This document shows positions 17,688 through 26,484 of a stretch of DNA of 64,000 bases, one piece after another. The stretch's first letter is position 1, and every line of letters begins with the position of its first letter. The notes below the pieces were generated by a model. It was not told the origin of the DNA, made no database searches, and saw only the letters and a program-made list of their open reading frames with translations. Source of the DNA: Micromonospora haikouensis (GTDB taxonomy: Bacteria > Actinomycetota > Actinomycetes > Mycobacteriales > Micromonosporaceae); contig NZ_FMCW01000035.1 of assembly GCF_900091595.1 (NCBI RefSeq), forward strand, positions 1 to 64,000, in the 5' to 3' direction. Both the position numbers and the translations under genes were made by a program.

Positions 17688-19106
17688 GTGCGACCTCGCG
17701 GCAGAACACTCCTGGCCGCCGGCCTCGCCGCGGCCCTCGCGCTGGCCCCGCTCGCCCTGACCGGCACCGCCGGTGCGGCGGCGGCGCCGACCGCGAGCTT
17801 CACCAAGGTGAACGACTGGGGCTCCGGGTGGGAGGGCAGCTACCGGATCACCAACTCCGGCAGCACCACCATCAGCTCCTGGCGGCTGGAGTTCGACCTG
17901 CCCGCCGGCACCACCGTCGGCTCGTACTGGGACGCGCTGCTGACCAGCAGCGGCCAGCACCACACCTTCACCAACCGGTCCTGGAACGGCACGGTCGCCC
18001 CGGGCGCCTCGGTGACCTTCGGCTTCGTCGCCAGCGGCACCGGCGCCCCGACCGGCTGCACCCTCAACGGCCAGCCCTGCACCGGCGGCACCACCCCGCC
18101 GCCGACCACCACGCCACCGGCCACCGTCCCGCCCACCACCGCGCCGCCCACGACGACGCCACCGCCGACCGGCCTCTCGCCGGTCGCCGCCAACGGCCAG
18201 CTCCGCGTCTGCGGCCGCCAGCTCTGCAACCGCGACGGCCGGGCGATCCAGTTGCGCGGCATGAGCACGCACGGCATCCAGTGGTACGCGAACTGCGCCA
18301 CCCCGGCCTCACTGGACGTGCTCGCCCGCGAGTGGAACGCCGACGTGCTGCGCATCTCGATGTACGTCCAGGAGGACGGGTACGAGACCGACCCACGCCG
18401 CTTCACCGACCTGGTGCACAACTACATCGAGCTGGCCACCGCCCGGGGCATGTACGCCATCGTCGACTGGCACATGCTCAGCCCCGGCGACCCGAACGTC
18501 AACCTGACCCGGGCACGCACCTTCTTCGCCGAGATCGCCGACCGGCACAAGGACAAGGTCAACGTGCTCTACGAGATCGCCAACGAGCCCAACGGCGTGC
18601 CGTGGAGCGCCATCAAGAGCTACGCCGAGCAGGTCGTCCCGGTCATCCGCAGCCGCGACCCGGAGGCCGTGGTGCTGGTCGGCACCCCCGACTGGTCGTC
18701 CCTCGGCGTCTCCGGCAGCGGCGGCGGGGTGGACACGATCGCGGCAAACCCGGTCGCCGGCGGCAACCTCATGTACGTCTTCCACTTCTACGCCGCCTCG
18801 CACGGCGACGCGTACTACGACACCTTCGCCCGCGCCGCCGACCGGTTGCCGCTGTTCGTCACCGAGTTCGGCACCCAGGACTACTCCGGCGACGGCCCGA
18901 ACGACTTCGCCATGACCCAGCGCTACCTCGACCTGATGGCCAGCAAGAAGATCAGCTGGACGAACTGGAACTTCTCCGACGACTTCCGCTCCGGCGCGGT
19001 CTTCACCACCGGCACCTGCGGCAGCGGCCAGTTCGGCGGCACGGCCCGCCTCAAGCCGGCCGGCACCTGGATCCGCGACCGCATCCGCACCCCCGACACC
19101 TTCTGA
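17688..19106 (+). CDS. Secreted CBM2-GH5 endoglucanase
   Basis: 472 residues, GTG start with GGAGG upstream. Signal peptide about 1-32. N-terminal CBM2 (about 36-131) begins TASFTKVNDWGSGWEG, lacking the usual first cysteine; its cysteines are instead clustered at C124 and C131. A Thr-Pro linker (132-162) precedes a GH5 barrel (about 165-470). In the barrel, YEIANEPNG carries acid/base E300 and LFVTEFGTQ carries nucleophile E393; VDWHML supplies substrate-binding His. GH5 of this type cuts internal beta-1,4-glucan bonds. It has its own promoter and a strong terminator, so it is monocistronic. Likely works with the region's xylan-debranching enzymes on plant cell wall. Confidence 0.94.
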   Translation: MRPRGRTLLAAGLAAALALAPLALTGTAGAAAAPTASFTKVNDWGSGWEGSYRITNSGSTTISSWRLEFDLPAGTTVGSYWDALLTSSGQHHTFTNRSWNGTVAPGASVTFGFVASGTGAPTGCTLNGQPCTGGTTPPPTTTPPATVPPTTAPPTTTPPPTGLSPVAANGQLRVCGRQLCNRDGRAIQLRGMSTHGIQWYANCATPASLDVLAREWNADVLRISMYVQEDGYETDPRRFTDLVHNYIELATARGMYAIVDWHMLSPGDPNVNLTRARTFFAEIADRHKDKVNVLYEIANEPNGVPWSAIKSYAEQVVPVIRSRDPEAVVLVGTPDWSSLGVSGSGGGVDTIAANPVAGGNLMYVFHFYAASHGDAYYDTFARAADRLPLFVTEFGTQDYSGDGPNDFAMTQRYLDLMASKKISWTNWNFSDDFRSGAVFTTGTCGSGQFGGTARLKPAGTWIRDRIRTPDTF

Positions 19107-19117
19107 CACCCCACCCA

Positions 19118-19155
19118 CCCCACCCAGCCCCGGTGATCAAGGGGCTGGGGTGGGG
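19118..19155 (+). terminator. Hairpin terminator after cellulase gene
   Basis: C-rich arm 19118-19131 pairs with G-rich arm 19141-19155 (one bulge) around the 9-nt loop GGTGATCAA, 12 bp past the stop. Confidence 0.8.
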
Positions 19156-19435
19156 CGGGGCGGAGGCAATCGGGGTGGTTACTGCTAGTGATGCTTCTTA
19201 CTTTGGGTGGGGCGGTGGGGATGGTGGGGAATGCGTGCCTGGTGGGGCTGACGGGGGTGGCGGTTTGCGTCTCCCGCGGGACTTCTGGGCGGTTGTGAAC
19301 AGGGAAAACTGACCGATCGGACAGGGGGTGGCCGCAGATTTGGGTCGCCGGTCGGCTGTTCGTGGGAGCGCCTTCGGGGCGGTGGGCTCGGCACTCTTGA
19401 GTCGTTCCCGTTCACCGTGCGTAAGGGCCCCGACC
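19156..19435. other. Leader region of the glycan locus
   Basis: About 280 bp after the cellulase terminator and before the dehydrogenase. G-rich, with TACTGCTAGTGATGC near 19181 as a possible promoter patch; no recognised riboswitch or gene. A frame open from 19328 continues into the dehydrogenase, but its N-terminus is not conserved-looking. Confidence 0.45.
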
Positions 19436-20821
19436 ATGTCGCAGCTCCTGCCCGCCGCCGACCGGCCCCTCCCGCCGGCCGTCGCCCCGGTCACCCCGCC
19501 CATCCCGGCCGCCCCGTCGTCGCCGGCCGTCGACCCGGCCGTCGCCGCTCCCGTCGCCCCCGGGGCCCGTACCGCCGTGGTCGGCCTCGGCTACGTCGGC
19601 CTGCCGACCAGCCTGGCCCTGGTCGGCAGCGGCGCGCGGGTGATCGGCGTCGACATCGACCCGGCCCGGCTCGACGACATCCGCGCCGACCGCGCCGACC
19701 TGCTCGACGTCGACCGCGAGCGGCTCCGCGACACGTTGCGGGCGACCGCCCCGGCCCTGCGGCTCACCACGTCGATCGCCGAGATCGCCGACGCCGACAC
19801 GGTGCTGATCTGCGTGCCCACGCCGGTGGACCGCCACCTCGACCCGGACCTCACCGCGCTGCGGGCCGCCTGCGCCGCGGTGGTCGCCCACGCCCGCGCC
19901 GGCCAGACCATCGTGCTCACCTCGACCAGCTACGTCGGCACCACCCGCGACCTGCTGGTCGAGCCGCTGGCCGCCCGGGGCCTGCGGGTCGGCCAGGAGG
20001 TGTGGGTGGCGTTCGCACCGGAACGGGTCGACCCCGGCAACGACGGGCACCGCCAGGAGCTGACCCCCCGGGTCGTCGGCGGGGTCACCCCGGACTGCAC
20101 CGCGCGGGCCGCCGCGGCGCTGTCCCGGATCACCCCCCGGGTGCACCGCCTCGGCTCGCCCGAGGCCGCCGAGATGACCAAGCTGCTGGAGAACACGTTC
20201 CGGGCCGTCAACATCGCCCTGGCCAACGAGTTCGCCGACGTCTGCCGGGACCTGCACCTGGACGTCACCGAGGTGATCGACGGGGCGGCCACCAAGCCGT
20301 ACGGGTTCATGGCCTTCCAGCCCGGCCCGGGGGTGGGCGGGCACTGCATCCCCTGCGACCCGCACTACCTGCTGTGGCAGCTGCGCGGGCAGCGCCGCGA
20401 GGCGCCGCTGATCGAGACCGCGATGCGCGGCATCTCCGCCCGTCCCCGCCGCGTCGTCGAGCGGGTCCGGGACCTGCTCGCCGGGTCCGGTCGTACGCTG
20501 CTCGGGGCCCGCGTCCTGCTGGTCGGGGTGACCTACAAGCCCGGCGTCGCGGACGTCCGCGAGTCGCCGGCGCTGGAGATCATCGGCGAGCTGGTCCGGG
20601 CCGGCGCGGACGTCGGCTTCGTCGACGACCTCGTCGCGTCGGTGCGCACCCCCGACGGCGCGACCCTGCACCGGCTGACCGACCACACCGAGCGGGAGTG
20701 GGACCTGGTGGTCGTGCACACCGCCCAGTCCGACCTGGACGAGGCGTGGCTGCGCGGCCAGCCGATGGTGCTCGACGCCACCTACCGGATGACCGGGCTG
20801 CCGCGCCGCGAGGTCGTCTGA
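19436..20821 (+). CDS. UDP-glucose / UDP-N-acetylsugar 6-dehydrogenase
   Basis: 461 residues from ATG 19436; an in-frame start at 19328 lacks a ribosome site. A Pro/Ala-rich leader (1-44) precedes the NAD-binding motif VVGLGYVGLPTSLAL (48-62). The catalytic Lys is in EMTKLLENTFRAVNIALANE (about 246-265). The nucleophile C304 is in GVGGHCIPCDPHYL, a form typical of WecC/WbpA-type enzymes that oxidise UDP-HexNAc, though UDP-glucose dehydrogenases are close. It would supply a UDP-uronic acid. The next gene, a hyaluronan-synthase-like GT2, starts 1 bp after the stop. Confidence 0.9.
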   Translation: MSQLLPAADRPLPPAVAPVTPPIPAAPSSPAVDPAVAAPVAPGARTAVVGLGYVGLPTSLALVGSGARVIGVDIDPARLDDIRADRADLLDVDRERLRDTLRATAPALRLTTSIAEIADADTVLICVPTPVDRHLDPDLTALRAACAAVVAHARAGQTIVLTSTSYVGTTRDLLVEPLAARGLRVGQEVWVAFAPERVDPGNDGHRQELTPRVVGGVTPDCTARAAAALSRITPRVHRLGSPEAAEMTKLLENTFRAVNIALANEFADVCRDLHLDVTEVIDGAATKPYGFMAFQPGPGVGGHCIPCDPHYLLWQLRGQRREAPLIETAMRGISARPRRVVERVRDLLAGSGRTLLGARVLLVGVTYKPGVADVRESPALEIIGELVRAGADVGFVDDLVASVRTPDGATLHRLTDHTEREWDLVVVHTAQSDLDEAWLRGQPMVLDATYRMTGLPRREVV

Positions 20822-20822
20822 C

Positions 20823-22277
20823 ATGCCGGTGCGCCACGAGGTCCGGCGCGAGGCGGCGCAGACGCCGGTGCCGCACGAGGTCCGGGGCGCGTCGGTCGAG
20901 GCGCCGGTGCTCCACCCGGTGCGGCGCGGCGTGCGTCGGCTGCTCGCCGCGCTCTGCCTGCTCCCGCTGATCGCCCTGCTGGCCCGGCAGCTGCCCCAGT
21001 TGCCGTACGCGCCGCTGGCGGCGTACTACGGCTTCGCCGTGCTCACCGCCACCGTCGCCGTGTTCTACCTGGCCTACGCCCGCTACGAGGACCCCAGCGA
21101 GGCCCCGCCGCGCCCCCGGCACGCGGCCATGTTCCCGTCGCTGCCCCCGGCCCCCCGGGTCAGCCTGCTGGTGGCCGTCAAGGACGAGGTCGACGGGATC
21201 GAGGCGTGCGTACGGTCGATGACCGGCAGCGACCACCGGCCGTTGCAGGTGATCGTGGTCGACGACGGCTCCACCGACGGCACCGCCGAGGTGCTGGACC
21301 GGCTCGCCGCCGAACTCCCCGTCACCGTGCTGCACCTGCCCCGCAACGTCGGCAAGAAGCGGGCCCTGGTGCACGGCGCCCGGCACGCCACCGGCGACGT
21401 GCTCGCCTTCACCGACTCCGACTGCGTCCTCGCCCCGGACGCGCTGCGCCGCTGCGTCGAGGCCCTGCTGCGCCAGCCGGACCTGGGCGCGGTCAGCGGG
21501 CACGCCCGCGCGCTCAACCCCGACGAGTCGCTGCTCACCCGGGTGCAGGACGTCTGGTACGAGGGCCAGTTCCGGGTGGCCAAGGCCGCCGAGGCGTCGT
21601 TCGGGGCGGTGACCTGCGTCTCCGGCCCGCTGGCGGTGTTCCGGCGGGAGGCCGTGATCAACTACCTGCCGGCCTGGGCGGCGGACCGGTTCCTCGGCGG
21701 CGAGTTCCGCTTCGCCACCGACCGGCAGCTCACCGGCTACGTCCTCGGGCAGCGCTGGATCGGCGTACGCCTCAAGCGGCGCTTCGCCGACTCGCCGTTC
21801 GTCCGCGACGAGGACCACCCGCCCCGGGCCTGGCGGGTCGGGTACGTCCGCTCCGCGCGGGTGTGGACGACGGTGCCGGCGCGACCGCGCCCGTTCCTGC
21901 GCCAGCAGACCCGCTGGAAGAAGAGCTACGTGCGCAACCTCTTCTTCACCGGCACGTTCATGTGGCGGCGCGGACCCGGCCCGGCGGCGCTCTACTACGG
22001 GCACGCGCTGTGGGTCGCGGTCGCCCCGGTGATGGCCTTCGCCCACCTGGTGTGGGCCCCGCTGCGCGGCTGGTGGGCGGTGCCGCTGCTCTACCTGTGC
22101 GGGGTGCTGCTCAAGGGCACCTTCTGGGGGCTGGCCTACCGGCTGGACAACCCGGGCGACCCGCGCTGGGCGTACCGGCCGCTGATGAGCGTGCTCTCCG
22201 CCACGGTGCTGTCCTGGCTGCTGCCCTACTCGGTGGGCACGATCCGGCGCGGCGTCTGGTCGCGGAGCGCGGTGTGA
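20823..22277 (+). CDS. Membrane GT2 glycosyltransferase, hyaluronan/NodC-synthase-like
   Basis: 484 residues. Two N-terminal helices (about 35-85) are followed by a GT2 domain: VVDDGS (about 145), DSDC (about 200), SGPLAVFRREAV (about 268) and ATDRQLTGYVL. The processive-synthase QQTRWKKSYVRN (about 361) is the QxxRW signature. Three or four C-terminal helices (about 385-475) follow. These positions match class I hyaluronan synthases, NodC and IcaA/PgaC. The adjacent dehydrogenase could provide the uronate donor, giving an alternating or homopolymeric beta-linked glycan extruded through the same protein. It ends in GTGA, overlapping a 39-codon gene. Confidence 0.88.
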   Translation: MPVRHEVRREAAQTPVPHEVRGASVEAPVLHPVRRGVRRLLAALCLLPLIALLARQLPQLPYAPLAAYYGFAVLTATVAVFYLAYARYEDPSEAPPRPRHAAMFPSLPPAPRVSLLVAVKDEVDGIEACVRSMTGSDHRPLQVIVVDDGSTDGTAEVLDRLAAELPVTVLHLPRNVGKKRALVHGARHATGDVLAFTDSDCVLAPDALRRCVEALLRQPDLGAVSGHARALNPDESLLTRVQDVWYEGQFRVAKAAEASFGAVTCVSGPLAVFRREAVINYLPAWAADRFLGGEFRFATDRQLTGYVLGQRWIGVRLKRRFADSPFVRDEDHPPRAWRVGYVRSARVWTTVPARPRPFLRQQTRWKKSYVRNLFFTGTFMWRRGPGPAALYYGHALWVAVAPVMAFAHLVWAPLRGWWAVPLLYLCGVLLKGTFWGLAYRLDNPGDPRWAYRPLMSVLSATVLSWLLPYSVGTIRRGVWSRSAV

Positions 22278-22393
22278 ACGCGGGCCGGCGGCTGCTCGCC
22301 AGGCTGGCCCGGGTGGCGCTCACCCTCGCCGGGACCGTGGCGCTGGTGGCGCTCTACGTCGTGGTGTTCACCCGTGGGGAGGTGCTGCGGTGA
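22274..22393 (+). CDS. 39-residue single-helix membrane peptide
   Basis: GTG at 22274 overlaps the synthase stop and its own TGA overlaps the next GTG, so the gene is fixed between two GTGA couplings. The peptide has an Arg-rich start (GRRLLARLARV) and one hydrophobic helix (ALTLAGTVALVALYVVVF, about 14-31), then TRGEVLR. No homologue is recognised. By position it recalls the small membrane partners of GT2 synthases (IcaD, PgaD), which stimulate polymerisation; this is an analogy, not homology. It is too short for usual gene callers. Confidence 0.7.
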   Translation: MNAGRRLLARLARVALTLAGTVALVALYVVVFTRGEVLR

Positions 22394-23922
22394 CGCGCTG
22401 GTGGCCGCGCCCGCTGGGGGCGCTGCTCTCGCTGGTCACCCTGCTGGTGGTGGCGACGCCGTTCGGGGTCTCCTGGTATCTGGCCGACCTGCGGCGGCAC
22501 GTCGGCGCGCAGCGGGACACCGCCGTGACCCGGCTCGACCCGGCCGACCTGCGCCGGTTCACAGAGCTGGCCGGTCGGCTGCCGCAGCGGGCCGCGCCGG
22601 TGGTGGTGGCCTACCACGACATCCGGCCGCACGGCGACGACCCGGCCGCGACCGAGCCGGGCGGCCGGGAGCACTACGTGGTCAGCCCGGAGGAGTTCGA
22701 CGCGCAGCTCACCGCCCTGCAGGCGGCCGGCTACCGGTCGATCTCCTCGGCGCAGTACGTCGACTACCTGCGCGGCGGCGCGGTGCCGGAGCGCTCGGTC
22801 TACCTGACGTTCGACGACGGCACCCGGGGCCTGTGGGCGTACGCCGACCGGATCCTCGCCCGGCACGACATGGTGGCCGCCTCCTACCTGATCACCGGGC
22901 AGGTGGGCGAGCACCGGCCGTACTACCTGAGCTGGGCGGAGATCGCCCGGATGGCGCGCTCGGGCCGGTGGGACTTCCAGGCGCACACCCACGACCTGCA
23001 CACCCGGGTGCAGACCGGGCCGGGCACGCAGGGCTCGCCGCTGACCCACCGGCGGTGGGATCCGGCCGCGGAGGCGCAGGAGAGCCTGGCCGCCTACCGG
23101 CAGCGGCTCACCGCCGACCTCGACGCGATGCTCGCCGCGTTCACCGCCCACGACCTGCCCCGGCCGCAGCTGTTCGCGTACCCGTTCTCCGAGGTCGGCG
23201 ACGCCGTGACCGACCCGGCGGCGGCCGAGTTCAGCCGCGAGCTGGTCGCCGGGCGGTTCGCCGGCGCGCTGACCAACAAGTCGCGGGGGCCCGAGCCGAG
23301 CAGCCGCCGGTCCGCGGCCGGCGGCCAGGTCGAGCGGGCCGAGGTGTACGCCACGACGAGCGCCGCCGAGCTGGTCAGCGCGGTGGTCGAGCGGACGGCC
23401 GTGCCCCCGCGGGTGAGCGCCCCGTTCACGAACCCCTGGGACTGGCGCGACCAGCAGGGCGAGCCGATGACGGACCTGTCGTCGTTGACCGCCGGCCGGT
23501 TCACCGCCGCCAGCCCGCGCCGCGCCTACGGCACGCTGCTCGCCTACGCCAGCGCGGACTGGACCGACTACACGGTCGACGCGGCGCTGCGCGGCCTGCG
23601 GGCCGACGGCGGCACCGTCACCCTGACGGTCCGGGTGGACAGCGACGACCCGGTCTCGGTGCGCGTCGGGCACGGCCGGGTGGCGCTGCTGCGCGGCGAC
23701 CGGGTGGTCGCCGAGGCGGCCCTGGACCCGGCCGCCACCCACCGGGTGACGGTGACGGTGCGCGACGGCGAGACCGTCGCCCGGGTCGACGGCGGCCCCG
23801 CCCTGCGGGTGGGGACGCCGGCCGGGCCGCGGTCCACCGGCGGGCTCGCCGTGGCGATCGACGACGACGCGGGTGTCGCCCATCCGTCGGTCGCCGCCCT
23901 CGACGTGCGCGCCGCGGACTGA
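22390..23922 (+). CDS. Membrane-anchored polysaccharide deacetylase (PgaB/IcaB-like) with C-terminal beta-sandwich
   Basis: 510 residues, GTG start coupled to the 39-residue gene. An uncleaved-looking N-terminal helix (about 8-32) anchors it outside the membrane. The CE4-like domain (about 65-330) has VVAYHDI, LTFDDGT (metal and catalytic Asp), QAHTHDLH (metal His pair) and FAYPFSE, the pattern of IcaB/PgaB enzymes that partly de-N-acetylate exported poly-GlcNAc. A C-terminal domain (about 335-510) looks like a jelly-roll or laminin-G-like sandwich, possibly binding glycan. With the synthase upstream it suggests an exported, partially deacetylated amino-sugar polymer. Confidence 0.87.
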   Translation: MTRWWPRPLGALLSLVTLLVVATPFGVSWYLADLRRHVGAQRDTAVTRLDPADLRRFTELAGRLPQRAAPVVVAYHDIRPHGDDPAATEPGGREHYVVSPEEFDAQLTALQAAGYRSISSAQYVDYLRGGAVPERSVYLTFDDGTRGLWAYADRILARHDMVAASYLITGQVGEHRPYYLSWAEIARMARSGRWDFQAHTHDLHTRVQTGPGTQGSPLTHRRWDPAAEAQESLAAYRQRLTADLDAMLAAFTAHDLPRPQLFAYPFSEVGDAVTDPAAAEFSRELVAGRFAGALTNKSRGPEPSSRRSAAGGQVERAEVYATTSAAELVSAVVERTAVPPRVSAPFTNPWDWRDQQGEPMTDLSSLTAGRFTAASPRRAYGTLLAYASADWTDYTVDAALRGLRADGGTVTLTVRVDSDDPVSVRVGHGRVALLRGDRVVAEAALDPAATHRVTVTVRDGETVARVDGGPALRVGTPAGPRSTGGLAVAIDDDAGVAHPSVAALDVRAAD

Positions 23923-23936
23923 CGGCCGCGACGGCT

Positions 23937-23959
23937 GGGCCGGGCGACCGCCCCGGCCC
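23937..23959. terminator. GC hairpin between convergent transcription units
   Basis: GGGCCGGGC (23937-23945) pairs with GCCCCGGCCC (23950-23959), one bulge, between the deacetylase stop and the MFS gene end. Confidence 0.5.
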
Positions 23960-23997
23960 GGCCCCGTCGCAGGGACCGGGCCGGGCGCGGGGAGGCC

Positions 23998-25254
23998 TCA
24001 GCCGTCGCGCAGCACCCGGCGGGACAGGCCGAAACCGAAGGCGGCCCCCAGCGTCGCGGCCGTGGCCAGGAACAGCACCGGGCTGCCGTACGCGTCCACG
24101 ACCAGCCCCGCCGCCGCGCCGGAGAGCGGGAACAGGCCCAGCGCGGCGAGGAGGATGGCGCTCATCACCCGGCCGAGCAGGTGGGGGGCGGTGTGCTGCT
24201 GGACGACGGTGATCACCAGGACGTTGGTCACGGTGCTGGCGACCCCGGCCACGGCCAGCGCGACGAGGGCGCCGGCGTACCCGGTGAACGGCACGAGGGC
24301 CACCGCCCCGGCCAGCACCAGGCCGGCGAGCATGGCCGTGGCGCCGCGCCGGCGGATCCCGGTCAGCCCGGCGGTGAAGAACCCGCCGGCCAGCGAGCCG
24401 CCGGTGAACGCGGCCAGCAGGCCGCCGAAGCCCTCGGCCCCGGCGGACAGGTCGGCGCTGGCCAGCGAGGGCAGGCCCACCCGGACCATCCCGCCGACGG
24501 TCAGGTTGGCCGCGGCGGTCACCACCAGCACGGTACGCAGCAGCGGCGACCCGCGCAGCAGCTGCCAGAACGTCAGCCGGGGCGGCGACGCCGCGCCCCC
24601 GGCGGGCGGGGCGGCGGCCGGCGCGGCCCGCCGGTGGTGCGCCCCGATGACGGCGAGGCAGGCCGCCGACACCGCGAAGGTCAGCGCGTCGACGCCGAAC
24701 GCGACGCCCGGCGAGAGCAGCACGACGACGAGCCCGGCCACCCCGGGCCCGACCAGCCCGGCGGCGAAGCCGGCGGTGCTGTGCAGCGCGTTGCCGGCCT
24801 GCAACTGCTCGGCCGGCAGCAACCGGGGCGTGATGGCGTAGGCGGCCGGCTGGAACAGGCCGGCCCCCAGGCCGGCGACGGCGACCAGCACCCCGATCAG
24901 GACGAGGCCCGGGTCACCGGCGACGGCGGCCACCGCGATCGGGGCCGTGGCCGCCAGCCGGAGCAGGTCGGAGACCAGCATCACCTGCCAGGGGCCGACC
25001 CGGTCGGCGAGGATCCCGCCCAGCGGGGTGGTCGCGAGCCGGCACAGGCCGTAGCCGGCGACCAGCAGCCCGAGCTCGCGGGCACCCCCGCCGACCTGGT
25101 AGACGAGGAAGGGCAGCGCGACGGCGTGGAAGGCGTCGCCGAAGACCGACACCGACTCGGCGACGAAGAGCAGCCGGTAGTCGCGGGACCGCAGCGGCGC
25201 CAGGCTCAGCCGCGGCCGGCGGCGGGGCGTCCGGGTGGCGGTGGTGTCAGCCAC
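23998..25254 (-). CDS. MFS exporter at the end of the RiPP-like operon
   Basis: 418 residues, 12 predicted helices, starting SLAPLRSRDYRLLFVAESVSVFGD, typical of the EntS/drug-efflux-type MFS group. The inter-domain cytoplasmic loop carries a His-Arg patch and Pro/Ala stretch (about 205-220). The start overlaps the P450 stop by 8 nt, so it is translated with the modification enzymes. The most economical role is export of, or self-protection against, the modified peptide made by the operon. Substrate is inferred only from position. Confidence 0.88.
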   Translation of the reverse strand: MADTTATRTPRRRPRLSLAPLRSRDYRLLFVAESVSVFGDAFHAVALPFLVYQVGGGARELGLLVAGYGLCRLATTPLGGILADRVGPWQVMLVSDLLRLAATAPIAVAAVAGDPGLVLIGVLVAVAGLGAGLFQPAAYAITPRLLPAEQLQAGNALHSTAGFAAGLVGPGVAGLVVVLLSPGVAFGVDALTFAVSAACLAVIGAHHRRAAPAAAPPAGGAASPPRLTFWQLLRGSPLLRTVLVVTAAANLTVGGMVRVGLPSLASADLSAGAEGFGGLLAAFTGGSLAGGFFTAGLTGIRRRGATAMLAGLVLAGAVALVPFTGYAGALVALAVAGVASTVTNVLVITVVQQHTAPHLLGRVMSAILLAALGLFPLSGAAAGLVVDAYGSPVLFLATAATLGAAFGFGLSRRVLRDG

Positions 25255-26452
25255 GGGGGGCCACCGGCAGCGACTCCAGCCCCCGCAGCATGATCGTGTT
25301 GCGCCAGCGCAGGTCCGTCTCCGTGCCGGCCAGGGCCAGCGCAGGGAAGCGGTCCAGCAGCCCGGCCAGCGCCACCTCGCCCTCCAGCTTGCCGAGGAAC
25401 GCGCCGAGGCAGCGGTGCGTCCCGTGGCCGAAGGCGAGGTGCCCGGCGTCGCCCCGGTCGAGCAGCAGCCGGTCGGCGTCGGGGAACCGGTCGGGGTCGC
25501 GGTTCGCCCCGCCGAGGGACACCAGCACCAGCTCCCCGGCGGGGATCTCGACCCCGTCGACGTCCACCGGCGCGGTGGTGAACCGCAGGGTCGCCATGCT
25601 CACCGGCGACTCGTACCGGAGGAACTCGTCGACCGCCGCGGGCAGCGCGGCCCGGTTGCGCCGCAGCCAGGCGTGCTGGTCGGGGTGGCGCAGCAGCGCC
25701 AGGGTGGCCGTGCCGAGCAGGTTGACGGTCGTCTCGTGGCCCCCGATGAGCAGCAGGAACACCATGCCCACGATCTCGTCGTCGGTGAGCTGCCCCTGGT
25801 CGCGGGCCGTGAGCAGGAGGGTCAGCAGATCGTCGCGCGGGTCGGTGCGCCGCCGCCGCAGCACGACGGCGATGTGCTCGGTCAGCTCCCGCAGCGCCCG
25901 GCCGAACGCCGCCGGGTCGTCGCCGTGGGTCAGGATCGCCGTCGACCAGCTCCGGTAGGCGGCCCGTTCCTCGGCGGGGAAGCCGATCAGCTCGCAGATG
26001 ACCAGCATGGGCAGCGGGAACGCGAAGTCCGCCACCAGGTCGGCGGTGTCGCGGTCGGCCAGCTCGTCGAGCAGGGCGGTGGTGATCCGCTGCACCAGCG
26101 GACGCATGGCCGCCACCCGGCGGGCGGTGAAGAACCCGTGGATCAGCCGGCGCAGCCGGGTGTGGTCGGGCGGGTCGCTGTTGAGCATGTGGACCATGTC
26201 GCCGCCGAGCGTCACCCCCGCCACCCGGCGGTCGGCCAGTTCCTGCGCCCGCCGGGCGTCCTGGCCGAACCTCGGGTCGGCCAGCGCCGCGCGCACGTCG
26301 CGGTAGCGGGCGACGACCCACATGGGCAGCCCCTCGTCGCTGTGCAGGATCGACACCGGGCCGTTGGCCCGGATCCGGGCCAGCGTCGGGTACGGGTCGA
26401 CGACGAACGGGGCCTGTCGTGGCGGCGTCGGCCCGTCCTCGGCGGTGGTCAT
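25247..26452 (-). CDS. Cytochrome P450 of the RiPP-like operon
   Basis: 401 residues from ATG 26452; upstream extension of the frame reads antisense-like Arg/Pro sequence. Canonical soluble bacterial P450: I-helix LLIGGHETTVNLL (about 230), ExxR in EFLRYESP (about 276), and heme loop FGHGTHRCLG with ligand C348. Redox partners are not encoded nearby. Position between the DUF5825-like gene and the exporter suggests oxidative tailoring (hydroxylation or cross-linking) of the peptide made by this operon. P450s installing Trp or Tyr cross-links need aromatic residues, but the candidate precursor has none, so hydroxylation or dehydrogenation is more likely. Confidence 0.92.
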   Translation of the reverse strand: MTTAEDGPTPPRQAPFVVDPYPTLARIRANGPVSILHSDEGLPMWVVARYRDVRAALADPRFGQDARRAQELADRRVAGVTLGGDMVHMLNSDPPDHTRLRRLIHGFFTARRVAAMRPLVQRITTALLDELADRDTADLVADFAFPLPMLVICELIGFPAEERAAYRSWSTAILTHGDDPAAFGRALRELTEHIAVVLRRRRTDPRDDLLTLLLTARDQGQLTDDEIVGMVFLLLIGGHETTVNLLGTATLALLRHPDQHAWLRRNRAALPAAVDEFLRYESPVSMATLRFTTAPVDVDGVEIPAGELVLVSLGGANRDPDRFPDADRLLLDRGDAGHLAFGHGTHRCLGAFLGKLEGEVALAGLLDRFPALALAGTETDLRWRNTIMLRGLESLPVAPRG

Positions 26453-26484
26453 GGGTCTCCTCTTCGGTGGCGCGCTCGGGGCAG

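Noticed and set aside
19156..19435. Possible riboswitch in the glycan-locus leader
   Set aside because: G-rich, but no conserved core of a known class could be recognised by eye.
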